64,000 nt of DNA from an uncultured Opitutaceae bacterium. Its GTDB lineage: Bacteria > Verrucomicrobiota > Verrucomicrobiia > Opitutales > Opitutaceae. The stretch spans positions 372,001 to 436,000 of the forward strand of contig OX638348.1 of NCBI GenBank assembly GCA_951813085.1. The letters run 5' to 3'. How positions within the stretch are numbered: position 1 is the stretch's first letter; every line of letters begins with the position of its first letter. The position numbers were made by a program, and so were the translations under genes. The notes beneath the pieces were generated by a model. That model saw only the letters and a program-made list of their open reading frames with translations. It was not told where the DNA came from and ran no database searches. This document shows, piece by piece, positions 7,921-19,411 of the stretch.

Positions 7921-8166
7921 ATGACTGATAAAGCAGAGCCTAATTCGATTTCATTACCTGGTACATGGTGGGAGGCTATTGATCAAAATTTTGATGGGCG
8001 TTCTAAGTATATAAAGGGCCTGGTTGGACCAGATCTCGCTTCTAAGAATCTTATAGAAGGTGAGTCTAATGAGGAGCGTTTGATTCTTTCTGAACTAAAA
8101 AGGGCAGAAATCAGCATAGTTGAGCTCGGCAAGAAAGCCTTGAGGGAGAAGGGAGCCATCGCATGA
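7921..8166 (+). CDS. Putative ribbon-helix-helix regulator, rightward operon of insertion
   Basis: An 81-residue protein. Residues ~9-36 (SISLPGTWWEAIDQN, then GRSKYIKGLV) match the strand-helix-turn-helix plan of ribbon-helix-helix DNA-binding proteins and resemble the divergent gene product. The C-terminal half is a charged helix (ERLILSELKRAEISIVELGKKAL). No Shine-Dalgarno sequence is visible before the ATG, so the mRNA may be leaderless or nearly so. The stop overlaps the next start in an ATGA arrangement. A repressor or Cro-like role is inferred. Confidence 0.55.
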   Translation: MTDKAEPNSISLPGTWWEAIDQNFDGRSKYIKGLVGPDLASKNLIEGESNEERLILSELKRAEISIVELGKKALREKGAIA

Positions 8167-8546
8167 AGGCCTCTCAACTAGACTTTGTTGATGAACTGGA
8201 ATGGCAGTTCGGTAAGTTCGAGATTCGTCTCAAAAAGGATTTCAGAATGGCTGGTCTCGTAATTTGGATTAAGATGCTGAGAGACGTCCTGAGGGACCTC
8301 AGAGCTCAGCGCAGCAAGTCCTACGAGCAGCTGATGCTCGCTGAAGTGGAGCTGGCTGCGAAGTCCCAGGACCCGGCAGTCATCAAGGCTTTGGAGTACA
8401 TCGGCAATGCGAAATCACTCTTAGCAGTAACAGTAATCTGGGCGGCATCCGCTCTTCTGGCGTCGGACGAAGGGTTCGTCAAGCGCATGGGGAGCAGAGG
8501 TAAGCGGGTGTCGCCCGTTCTTGCAGTAGGGAGGATTGGAGCATGA
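8163..8546 (+). CDS. Hypothetical protein of the insertion's rightward operon
   Basis: A 127-residue protein, not recognised. The first ~70 residues are amphipathic and highly charged, with two Trp-containing helices (LEWQFGKFEIRLKKDF and VIWIKMLRDVLRDLRAQ). Residues ~83-102 are hydrophobic (SLLAVTVIWAASALLA) and could be a membrane segment. The tail is basic. It overlaps both neighbours by four bases (ATGA), which makes a translationally coupled three-gene operon. Confidence 0.45.
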   Translation: MKASQLDFVDELEWQFGKFEIRLKKDFRMAGLVIWIKMLRDVLRDLRAQRSKSYEQLMLAEVELAAKSQDPAVIKALEYIGNAKSLLAVTVIWAASALLASDEGFVKRMGSRGKRVSPVLAVGRIGA

Positions 8547-8770
8547 AGGCATTCCCTAAAGGAGCGGTCAGCGTGAAACTGTCGGAGCTTCCTGAATACC
8601 TGCCATTCCTCAAGGGCTTGCATCGCTCGACCTTATGGGATTACGCGACCAAGGGCCTGATCGATAACTACCGTCGTGGTAGAAGGGTAATAGTTGTACC
8701 CATTGATGAAGTACGTTACCTCAACTACCTTGGACGCATCCGCAACGACAAGGAAAGGGTGGCGGCATGA
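8543..8770 (+). CDS. Small helix-turn-helix protein (excisionase/MerR-like)
   Basis: A 75-residue protein with VKLSELPEYLPFLKGLHRSTLWDYATKGLIDNYRRGRR-like organisation (read in shorter pieces: STLWDYATKGLI, NYRRGRRVIVV). This is the helix-turn-helix plus wing pattern of small excisionase or MerR-type DNA-binding proteins that close with PIDEVRYL. Its ATG overlaps the preceding stop. It is the last gene of the rightward operon, and the insertion ends within about 30 bases of its stop. Without an integrase nearby, an excisionase role is only a possibility. Confidence 0.55.
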   Translation: MKAFPKGAVSVKLSELPEYLPFLKGLHRSTLWDYATKGLIDNYRRGRRVIVVPIDEVRYLNYLGRIRNDKERVAA

Positions 8771-8784
8771 TCTCTGTCCAGCGC

Positions 8785-8799
8785 TTCGGGCATCGAGGC
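8785..8799 (-). repeat. Right inverted repeat of the phage-like insertion
   Basis: TTCGGGCATCGAGGC on the plus strand is the inverted counterpart of 6680-6693. It lies 15 bases past the last gene of the insertion. Confidence 0.45.
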
Positions 8800-8963
8800 T
8801 TGAAGCAATTTATCGTAATTGGGCATGAAGGACAGAGTAGTGAGCCGGATCGCTCATAGTGGAAATCGGCGCAAAACGGGCTATTCTTTAGCGTAGAGTG
8901 CCTATCCCGAGGTCTCTTGTGGCACGTATTTGCCCTGAGGCTATGAGACTGGCTTGCGCGGTA

Positions 8964-9803
8964 TCAATTGGCTCCTGCGATGAGAGCCCGCTTCGCGCTT
9001 TCCAAACGGTCTTTTCCTTCGATAATCGCAACTTCCAGCGACTCGCTGTCGATGCGAAATGCGCTCGGAGTCATTTCAAGCGCCCAAGTGTCTCTCCCGT
9101 CGTTGCATCCCATCGCGCCTGCGGCCCAGTTCGCGACCTGCAGCGCTCCCGCCAGCTCCTTGAATTCCGGCGCGGAATTGGGGGCGTACTGATAACGAAT
9201 CGGGAGGAAAACTTCCTCTGGAAAATCCCACTCTTCCAGCATTTTGGCACCCACTTCCGCGTGATCGAAGCCAAATGCCTCCGATTCGGCCGCGTTAATG
9301 GAAATGCGCTCGGTCTCAACGCGGTCGAATATGTCCGAGTACGATTCTCCGCAGGCGTGATGAAGAGCTAGCTTACCGATGTCGTGAAGGAGCCCGAGAG
9401 TGTAGGGGAGACCGCCAGTGGGAGAGTGGTCCTTGGCAATGATCTCCATCATAAGCGCCACTGCGAGGCTGTGCGTCCAAAGCCCCCCCTTCTTGATTTC
9501 CATGCTAGAAAGCTCGCCATCGAGCAATGCATCGCTCGTGACGGCATTCACGATACGGTACACTTCCTGAATTCCTAGGAGGGCGACGGCCTCGTCGAGC
9601 TCGGTAATGGGGCTTGGTGGCGTGTAGAGGCTGCTATTGGCGAGCCTCAGAACTCCTGATACGATCGATGGGTCCGTCGAAATGAGAGAGACGATGTCGC
9701 CTGCATCCGCATTAGGGTCCTTGGTTATCTTCAACAGCTTAGGGAGAATTTCAGGGGCCGCCGGAAGCGCAACGGTATCACGTATGATTTCTGTCAAGTT
9801 CAT
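8964..9803 (-). CDS. HDOD-domain signalling protein
   Basis: A 279-residue HDOD protein, a non-catalytic relative of HD phosphohydrolases usually found with signalling genes. The start (LPAAPEILPKLLKITKDP) and IVSLISTDPSIVSGVLRLANSSLY are typical of the family, as is ITELDEAVALLGIQEVYRIV. It keeps an HD-like LLHDIGKLALHHA segment near residue 140. The start overlaps the cheD stop by four bases, and cheD in turn overlaps cheW, so all three are translationally coupled. The context suggests it relays or stores a signal for a chemotaxis-like pathway. Its downstream neighbour was displaced by the phage-like insertion. Confidence 0.88.
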   Translation of the reverse strand: MNLTEIIRDTVALPAAPEILPKLLKITKDPNADAGDIVSLISTDPSIVSGVLRLANSSLYTPPSPITELDEAVALLGIQEVYRIVNAVTSDALLDGELSSMEIKKGGLWTHSLAVALMMEIIAKDHSPTGGLPYTLGLLHDIGKLALHHACGESYSDIFDRVETERISINAAESEAFGFDHAEVGAKMLEEWDFPEEVFLPIRYQYAPNSAPEFKELAGALQVANWAAGAMGCNDGRDTWALEMTPSAFRIDSESLEVAIIEGKDRLESAKRALIAGAN

Positions 9804-10321
9804 GCTAGATTGATCGTTGAATGCTTGTTGGCTGTTTTAAGAGTGACGATTCCCGTTTCTATTTCCAAGTGAACCGTTCGATTGTTTACCCCTCCTACAT
9901 CCGCTTTTGGAACTGGGATTGCGAGCGCGTTGACGACCTTCTTGACGGCGATGATATTGCGTTCTCCGATCTTGAACATGTCAGAGCCGTTGATGATGGA
10001 CGCGCCTCCCGCGACGAATGAGCGAATGCGTCTCCGTTCCGCGTTAAGCCCGATCAAGCTCTGAAGCAATAGCGGCACGCCCGTATCTGCGAACATGGCG
10101 GGCTGCGTCGCTGCCTTAGCGGGCGAAAGGTGTGATTCCGGTAGCATAATGTGAATGAGCCCTCCTGCCTTCGCGACGCTGTCGTAAGCGACAACTGAGA
10201 TGCAGGAACCGAGCGCATAGGTGCTAATGGTAACCCCCGAATTGTTCGATACGGCGATCTCGCCCACGCCCACGATCGCGTTTTGCTTGAATATTCCCTG
10301 GGCTGAAGGCGCTCCGCTCAT
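9800..10321 (-). CDS. cheD: CheD chemoreceptor glutamine deamidase
   Basis: CheD converts specific glutamines of chemoreceptors to glutamate and can bind CheC. The family features are present: GVGEIAVSNNSG, then TYALGSCISVVAYD with catalytic Cys40, and AGGLIHIMLPES with catalytic His57. MFADTGVPLLLQ and VAGGASIINGSDMFKIGERN are the conserved central and C-terminal motifs. The 173-residue length is normal. The gene overlaps cheW (10318-10321) and the HDOD gene (9800-9803) by four bases each. No chemoreceptor or cheA is encoded in the window, so its substrates must lie elsewhere or be lost. Confidence 0.93.
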   Translation of the reverse strand: MSGAPSAQGIFKQNAIVGVGEIAVSNNSGVTISTYALGSCISVVAYDSVAKAGGLIHIMLPESHLSPAKAATQPAMFADTGVPLLLQSLIGLNAERRRIRSFVAGGASIINGSDMFKIGERNIIAVKKVVNALAIPVPKADVGGVNNRTVHLEIETGIVTLKTANKHSTINLA

Positions 10322-10911
10322 TCGGTGATTGTTTTTAGGGTCTCCCGCTTCAAGAATCGATCATGAGGTTCGGCTTGCTGGAGCCCCTTCGACTCGGATC
10401 GAACTCTAGGCGACGAATTCTCCGGAGATTTCCGTGGAGACCACTTTTCGATGTCGAGGAGCGTCTTGACGCCATCCTTGACCTTTGCGATTCCGAGACA
10501 GCATTCGTTGCTCAAGGGCGTACCGAAATCGGGAGACGGTTCAACGTCCTCATCTGAGATATTGATAACCTCCTCGACGGCGTCTACAACGATGCCGAGT
10601 AGAGAGCTTATCCCGTCCGCGTTCCGTACGTCCACGACGATGACGCACGTGCGTTCAGTCTCCTCGTCTGCAGGAAGCCCGAATTTCAATCGAAGATCGA
10701 CCACCGGGATCACCTTGCCGCGCAAATTGATTACGCCCTTCACATGGGCGGGCATGTGCGGGACGGAGGTGATCGTTTGCATTCGAATGATCTCGCGGAT
10801 CACCAGAACATCGATTCCGTAAGACTCTTCAGCTAGCAGAAAGGTCAGAAATTTCCCCGATGAAAAGGAACTCGATGACGTATCTTCGATAGGGTTGCTC
10901 TGGTCGCTCAT
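10318..10911 (-). CDS. cheW: CheW-like coupling protein
   Basis: CheW links chemoreceptors to the CheA kinase. After a Ser-rich N-terminal tail the CheW fold begins at FLTFLLAEESYGIDVLVIREIIRM. MPAHVKGVINLRGKVIPVVDLRLKFGLP is the receptor- and kinase-binding core. GIVVDAVEEVINI and CCLGIAKVKDGVKTLLDIEKW complete the domain. The last ~40 residues are a charged extension not present in short CheW proteins. It is translationally coupled to cheD. A 167-bp spacer separates it from the broken REC/HD-GYP gene upstream; TATTAT about 30 bases before its ATG is a possible -10 element. Confidence 0.93.
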   Translation of the reverse strand: MSDQSNPIEDTSSSSFSSGKFLTFLLAEESYGIDVLVIREIIRMQTITSVPHMPAHVKGVINLRGKVIPVVDLRLKFGLPADEETERTCVIVVDVRNADGISSLLGIVVDAVEEVINISDEDVEPSPDFGTPLSNECCLGIAKVKDGVKTLLDIEKWSPRKSPENSSPRVRSESKGLQQAEPHDRFLKRETLKTITE

Positions 10912-11078
10912 GGTTTCCGTGCCTTTTTGCGCTATAATATGGGAATAGGCCTTAGCTTGCTAGATCGACCAGACACAGTCGTACTTTAACCTGATATCGC
11001 CCATGGGTTGACGCGTTTTTTGGAACGGGCATTTCGAGACTCCCACCAAGGTCGGCTCGAGGGGCGAGGAGCTCTTTA

Positions 11079-12182
11079 CTAGCGGAAAACCATCAGCCGC
11101 TGCGTTAGCGGATTCGCGAAGTCGTGTTCCTTGATCTTCTTGATTATCCCATGAGTTAGACGGCGATCCTCGGGGATGAGTAGGAGTCCTGATGGGCTGT
11201 AGATGCCCTTGGCCAGAACCATTCCCGGCTCGAGCTCGGCTAACGTGAGCTCGCGGACTTTCTTGGGCAGGTTCGTCAAGTTGGAGCTCTTCATGAAGAG
11301 CCGCACGGCTTCAGGGTGGAATGCCTTCCCGGATTCGCGGATAATATGCTCCAGCGCTTGATCTCTTGGCAGTGCGCACTCAACGAACCCAACTGCCACA
11401 GCAAGATGGCGAGCTGGGACTGGGATCGTTTCACGGCTGAATCTATCCGGATATCCGCGTCCATCGAACCGCTCTCGATGGGATCGGATCGCGTGGCCCA
11501 CTTCTTCCAAGGTACCGACGAAACCCGCTAGCGTTTGGCCATAGACCGGATAGTGGTGAAGCAGCGTTTTCTCCTGCTCGTCCAAACTGGCGCGATCGTT
11601 CAAGCTCTTGGTAAGCAGATCCCTTGGCAATCCGATCCGGCCTAGATTGTAGAGCCAGGAGCTGACAGTGAGCACTTCGCGCTCCTTTTTCGTGAGCAGA
11701 TCCGAATTCGCGATCTCCTTGCATATGGCGACGACTGCTTTGGTTTGTTCCCCAAGCACGGGGTGGAAAGCTTCGATGAGGCGGAAGCAGATTTCAAGCG
11801 AGTGCTCGAAATTCTCTGCTAAGACCTGGTTCGCGCTTTCGAGGACGCTGGCCTGCTCTTCCAATTCCCGAATTTTCGATTCGAGCGATTCATTCGACGA
11901 AACCAATTTTTCGTTTAGCTCGAGCGTGTCAGCGGAAAGTTTCTCATTGGCCTCGACAGAGCGTACCGCTGGACGGCATTGTCTACAGTGGTAAGCAACT
12001 CTTCGCGTATCCACGGCTTTGCAAGAAATCGAAAAATTTCGCCGCGGTTCACAGCCTCAATTACCGTATTCAACGTTAGAACACCCGTAATCAATATTCG
12101 GGAGGCGTTCGATTGGGTCTCCTTGCATTTGTCGAGAAATTCTAAGCCCGTCATTTCGGGCATTCTCTGATCCGAAATGGGT
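11079..12182 (-). pseudogene. REC - coiled coil - HD-GYP gene, N-terminally deleted and frameshifted
   Basis: Two frames together encode an RpfG-like protein. The upstream frame begins mid-receiver (ISDQRMPEMTGLEFL, then RILITGV and FRFLAKPWIREELL) without the first ~50 residues and acidic pocket. About one base is missing near 11955-11962, after which the reading moves to a frame with a coiled coil (ANEKLSADTLELNEKL onward) and an HD-GYP domain down to 11079. In the HD-GYP domain the catalytic HD pair is replaced (SWLYNLGRIGLP), while HRERFDGRGYP is kept, so cyclic-di-GMP hydrolysis was probably already lost. The start of the remaining receiver is joined directly onto the end of cheR. Confidence 0.75.
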
Positions 12183-13053
12183 GGCTGATTCCCGCCAAGC
12201 TCTCGGCGTGACCTATCAGAAGGAAGCCGCCTGGATACAGGTGCTCGGACAAGCGACCGACGAGTCCCTCCTGAGTTTTCCGATCGAAATATATCATCAC
12301 GTTGCGACACCAGATGCAGTGGAATTTCTCTTTCCATGGCAAAGCGCTCTCAAACAAGTTCAAGCGACTGAAGCTGAGATGATTCCTTAGCTCTGGGCGA
12401 ATCCTGAAACTACCGGCGTTGGCGCCTCTTCCGGTCTGGAAGTATCGCTTTCTTGTCTTAGGATTCACCTGTTGCAGGTGGGCTTCGGTGTAGACGGCTT
12501 TCGACGCGAACCGCAGGACTCGGGTTGATATGTCAGTGCACTCTATGTGCCAGCTCGCTGGGGAATTCATTCCAACGCGCTCTGCCAGACTGATAGCGAC
12601 CGAATAGGGCTCCTCCCCTGTGGAGCATGCGCAGCTCCAAAGTCTCATCGAGCGTGAATCGCCAATCTCGCCCCGCTCGAATGCAGGCAAGATCGAGCTG
12701 TTCAGAAAATTGAAGTGATTCGCCTCCCTAAAGAAAAAGGTGTGGTTGGTTGAGATCGCATCGATCAGGTGATAGAGCTCCTCGCCTGAGCTTCTGTCCT
12801 TCAGCAGCGAGCAGTAGGCGTTGAAGGAACTGATTCCAAGCATTCGAAGCCGCTTTCCAAGACGCGCGGCTACGAGCTCGCGCTTATTGTTGCCTAGATT
12901 GATCCGGGTTTCGCGATAAACGATCTCGCGTATGAACGCGTAGTCTCGGTCAGAGATAGCAGCCTTTCGATCGTAGCCGGTTTCCAAGATCGCTCCGTGC
13001 GATTCCGTTTGAGCGCTCGTCGCTCTACTCTGGCTGGATTTGGCTAGTTTCAT
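12151..13053 (-). CDS. cheR: CheR-type methyltransferase, C-terminus altered by a deletion junction
   Basis: CheR methylates chemoreceptor glutamates using S-adenosylmethionine. ISDRDYAFIREIVYRET starts the N-terminal all-alpha domain. NHTFFFREANHFNFL is the conserved Thr-Phe-Phe-Arg motif, and LWSCACSTGEEPYSVAI is the SAM-binding loop. IECTDIS and IWCRNVMIYFDRKTQ follow as expected. I prefer the start at 13053 (MKLAKSS) to an upstream one at 13146, because it better fits the usual distance to the domain. The normal ending (HAESLAGISHP) runs straight into out-of-frame receiver codons, adding RIRECPK. The last strand is therefore missing, and the enzyme may or may not fold. Confidence 0.8.
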   Translation of the reverse strand: MKLAKSSQSRATSAQTESHGAILETGYDRKAAISDRDYAFIREIVYRETRINLGNNKRELVAARLGKRLRMLGISSFNAYCSLLKDRSSGEELYHLIDAISTNHTFFFREANHFNFLNSSILPAFERGEIGDSRSMRLWSCACSTGEEPYSVAISLAERVGMNSPASWHIECTDISTRVLRFASKAVYTEAHLQQVNPKTRKRYFQTGRGANAGSFRIRPELRNHLSFSRLNLFESALPWKEKFHCIWCRNVMIYFDRKTQEGLVGRLSEHLYPGGFLLIGHAESLAGISHPFRIRECPK

Positions 13054-13249
13054 GAGATGGGTCGCGCAGTAGCGGACTCGACTAGGTCTTAATCGAGTGC
13101 TCCCGCTTAAACTTGAGGCTAGGTATTTTCCATAAATGCGCGTCATAGGGGCCGTTTAAGATTGATGCTAAAACGATCTGCGGGAGGGAATTAAGTGGCA
13201 ATCAGCTTGGGTACCGCTTGATTGTGCGGAACACTCTTTAGCTAAGTCT

Positions 13250-16981
<3,732 letters not shown>

Positions 16982-17233
16982 GACTGACCGCGTCGTCGAT
17001 CTAATTTGATCAAGTCAGCTGAGCGAGATAGAGCGCCGGATCTCCGGATGCTGATTGAATTTGAGATTCCTCAACCTTAACGGTGCCCAATAGGGGTCGT
17101 TTGTGGGCGTTGGCGCATCCAATGCTGTTAAAACGCGATACTTCATACCCCAGTCGTTCGCTATGGACTGGAGATTTTTGCAGGAGCAGAAAATAGAGGT
17201 CGGCGTTAAGGGGTTTTCGTCGGCCTCGCCTGT

Positions 17234-18127
17234 TCAGTCCGAGTCGATCTCCTTGCCGGTGAGGGTCTTGATGAATTTTTTCATAGCTGGCGTGAGAACG
17301 CGGCCTTTCCGATGCAGGATTGCGAGCGGTCGATTGAACCCCGTACCGTTTAGGGTGACCGATGCTAATGTGCCTTGCTTGACTTCTTGGGCGACGGTCG
17401 CCTGCGGAGCGATGGCGATTCCGGCATCGATCTCTACCGCTCTTTTTACGGTTTCGATATTGTCGAACTCCATTACGGGCTCTGTCTCGATCTTGTTATC
17501 GCGAAAGATCTGGTCTACGGCTTTTCGAGTAGGGATGTCCGGATCGAAGCTGATGAATTTGTAGTCGCCGAGCATATCCACGTCGACGGTGGCGTGGCTG
17601 GCAAGAGGGTGTTCGGGATGGCAAATGGCGACGAGCCGATCCTCTCGGAAGGGAATCATCTCGATTTGTCGCGTCTTCACCGGGAAGGCGACGAGACCGA
17701 AATCGACGGAATTGTGCAAAATGTCTTCGTAGACTAAATTGGATCGGCGGTATTCGACCCGGACATTCACCGATGGGTAGTCGGTCAGGAAGGACTTGAT
17801 GAATGGGGGGAGCTCATGGAGTCCGATGCTGTAGATTGTGGATATGCGAATGGTCCCGCTAATGACCTTCTTCATTTCCATCAATTCGCTCATCAATTTC
17901 TCGTAGACATGCAGGATTTCCTTGGCGGTTTGATAGACCCGATTCCCTTCGCGCGTTAATTGGAATTGCTTTTGGCTTCGATCGATGAGGAGGTTGTTGA
18001 AGTGCTTTTCCATCGCTCGCGCTTGCTGGCTAACCGCGGATTGAGTAATGCCATTGAGTCGAGCGGCTTTTGAAAAGCTCTTCGTCTCGACGAGGTCTAC
18101 GAATATCTTGAAATTGTCGACTTGCAT
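17234..18127 (-). CDS. LysR-family transcriptional regulator
   Basis: A 297-residue LysR regulator. The winged helix-turn-helix is at residues ~1-60 (FVDLVETKSFSKAARLNGITQSAVSQQARAMEK), followed by the linker helix. The effector-binding domain runs from about residue 90 (GTIRISTIYSIGLHELPPF) to the end, with AICHPEHPLA and ETVKRAVEIDAGIAIAPQ as typical segments. The second half resembles CysB/CbbR-type regulators, but the ligand cannot be assigned. It is divergent from yggS and the folate operon, with a palindrome-rich spacer between them, so self-regulation and control of the neighbouring operon are both possible. Confidence 0.93.
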   Translation of the reverse strand: MQVDNFKIFVDLVETKSFSKAARLNGITQSAVSQQARAMEKHFNNLLIDRSQKQFQLTREGNRVYQTAKEILHVYEKLMSELMEMKKVISGTIRISTIYSIGLHELPPFIKSFLTDYPSVNVRVEYRRSNLVYEDILHNSVDFGLVAFPVKTRQIEMIPFREDRLVAICHPEHPLASHATVDVDMLGDYKFISFDPDIPTRKAVDQIFRDNKIETEPVMEFDNIETVKRAVEIDAGIAIAPQATVAQEVKQGTLASVTLNGTGFNRPLAILHRKGRVLTPAMKKFIKTLTGKEIDSD

Positions 18128-18145
18128 GGCGGGTCACTAGAATGG

Positions 18146-18181
18146 AATAGCTATTATTGCATCTTATTTTAGATAAAATAA
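18146..18181. promoter_or_regulatory. Palindromic operator candidates between lysR gene and folate operon
   Basis: The 70-bp divergent spacer contains AATAGCTATT (18146-18155), a perfect palindrome, and TTATTTTA-GA-TAAAATAA (18164-18181), a perfect 8-bp inverted repeat. LysR regulators bind such dyads (T-N11-A type), so these are candidate binding sites for the adjacent regulator. The TAAAATA half could also serve as a -10 element for yggS. Confidence 0.5.
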
Positions 18182-18197
18182 AAGAGAAGAATTTTTA

Positions 18198-18899
18198 ATG
18201 TTCATCGACTACGAAAAATTCGAGCAGAACTTGCGCTCCGTTCAGGAATCGATTGAGCGCGTCGAGGCCTTGGCGGGTAAGCCTGCGGGATCGACTCGCT
18301 TGTTGCCCGTTACCAAGAACCATCCTTTGGAGGCGGTGCAGTATGCGCTCCGCGCGGGATTGCCCAATGTCGGAGAGAACCGAGTGCAAGAGGCGCTAGG
18401 CAAGATGGAGGGGGCCGACGAGGCCTTGAATTGGGAACTGATTGGCCCGCTCCAAAGCAACAAGGCCAAGAAAGTAGCGGAACGCTTTTATCGCGTTCAA
18501 TCGGTGGACCGCGCTAAGATTGTCAATGCGCTGCAACGGCATGCCGAGGAAGCCGATCGAACGCTTCGAATCCTATTGCAGATCAATGCGGGCAATGATC
18601 CGGCCAAGTCAGGAGCGCGGTTGGAAGATGCGCCCGCGTTGCTTGATGCGGCGTTAGGACAGTCACACTTGAAGGTAGACGGTCTTATGACGATCGCGCC
18701 GTTGGATGAGAACCCGGAGGCTGCCCGACGATGCTTCGCTGCTCTCAGGGAGTGCCGCGACCGCCTATCGGATCAGTTTGGCGTGGAATTGTCGGAATTG
18801 TCCATGGGTATGAGTGGCGATATAGCCGAAGCGATTGTCGAAGGCAGTACTATGGTGCGTGTTGGAACCGCGCTGTATGGAGAACGCAATTACAAATGA
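18198..18899 (+). CDS. yggS: YggS/PLPBP pyridoxal-phosphate homeostasis protein
   Basis: A 233-residue PLP-binding protein without known catalysis that buffers vitamin B6 and amino-acid pools. RLLPVTKNHPLEAV carries the PLP lysine, VGENRVQEAL and WELIGPLQSNKAKKV are family signatures, and the C-terminal LSMGMSGDIAEAIVEGSTMVRVG holds the phosphate-binding Ser and Arg residues. It is the first gene of the folate operon. Its stop overlaps the Nudix start as ATGA (18896-18899). PLP is the cofactor of PabC downstream, which is one possible reason for the linkage. Confidence 0.95.
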   Translation: MFIDYEKFEQNLRSVQESIERVEALAGKPAGSTRLLPVTKNHPLEAVQYALRAGLPNVGENRVQEALGKMEGADEALNWELIGPLQSNKAKKVAERFYRVQSVDRAKIVNALQRHAEEADRTLRILLQINAGNDPAKSGARLEDAPALLDAALGQSHLKVDGLMTIAPLDENPEAARRCFAALRECRDRLSDQFGVELSELSMGMSGDIAEAIVEGSTMVRVGTALYGERNYK

Positions 18900-19411
18900 G
18901 TCGATATCGCGTAGGTGTACTTTTGTATTTTTACTCTAAGGATGGTCGAATTCTTCTCATCCGCCGCCGTAAGGCTCCCAATTTGGGTCTTTGGTGCGCC
19001 GTAGGAGGCAAGCTTGAGATGAGCGAGGGCGAATCTCCGGCGGAATGCGCGCGGCGCGAGGCCCTCGAAGAGGTCGGCGTCTCTATTGAAGACAGTGACT
19101 TAAGGCTACGTTGCATGCTCTCGGAAAAGGATTACGAGGGGACTGGCCACTGGTTGATGTTCGTCTATGAGATTCGGGATTTGCTGGATACGCTCCCTGC
19201 CGAAATAGACGAAGGGGAGTTCGCTTTTTTCCCAATCTCGGAGTTGGAGTCTCTGGAAATGCCTCCTTTGGATAAGCGTTTGCTATTGGAATGCTTCGCT
19301 AATCCCAGCGCCTCCGAATTTCATTCTATACATGTCGGCGACGCATCTGGAGGGGGCTCCCCGGCCTATGCCATTGAGGAGTCTATCGGAGGAAGCGGCA
19401 ATCCGCTATGA
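18896..19411 (+). CDS. Nudix hydrolase in folate operon
   Basis: A 171-residue Nudix enzyme starting at MSRYRVGVLLYF. I chose this start because it overlaps the yggS stop in ATGA and begins the Nudix fold; an in-frame start at 18731 would lie inside yggS. The Nudix box is GGKLEMSEGESPAECARREALEEVGV, which has the catalytic REALEEVG helix but two extra residues between the first Gly and Glu compared with the standard pattern. Its position between yggS and pabA suggests it may be the dihydroneopterin triphosphate pyrophosphatase missing from many folate pathways. That is inference; 8-oxo-dGTP or other nucleotides are alternatives. The stop overlaps the pabA start by four bases. Confidence 0.85.
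   Translation: MSRYRVGVLLYFYSKDGRILLIRRRKAPNLGLWCAVGGKLEMSEGESPAECARREALEEVGVSIEDSDLRLRCMLSEKDYEGTGHWLMFVYEIRDLLDTLPAEIDEGEFAFFPISELESLEMPPLDKRLLLECFANPSASEFHSIHVGDASGGGSPAYAIEESIGGSGNPL

Larger units (their letters stand above)
6680..8799. mobile_element. ~2.1 kb phage-derived insertion or prophage remnant
   Basis: The segment separates the HDOD gene from the response-regulator genes of one minus-strand cluster. It contains a tailspike head-binding domain, five small unrecognised or DNA-binding genes, a membrane protein and a divergent regulatory switch with repeated TTACCAA boxes. Its left limit coincides with the tailspike/response-regulator junction (residue ~100 of the chimera). Its right limit lies just inside a candidate start of the interrupted regulator (ATG near 8859 on the minus strand, reading MSDPAHYSVL). 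Imperfect 14-15 bp inverted repeats sit at both limits. No integrase or transposase is present. The boundaries are inference. Confidence 0.6.

Noticed and set aside
8770-8963. Missing N-terminal half of the interrupted response regulator next to the HDOD gene
   Set aside because: Only a possible start (MSDPAHYSVL on the minus strand) could be proposed; no Asp-Asp pocket is encoded, so I do not annotate it as a gene fragment.
13147-13249. Possible cobalamin, SAM or SAH riboswitch before metH
   Set aside because: The spacer is only 103 bp and no conserved core (B12 box, or the SAH-type paired motifs) could be found.
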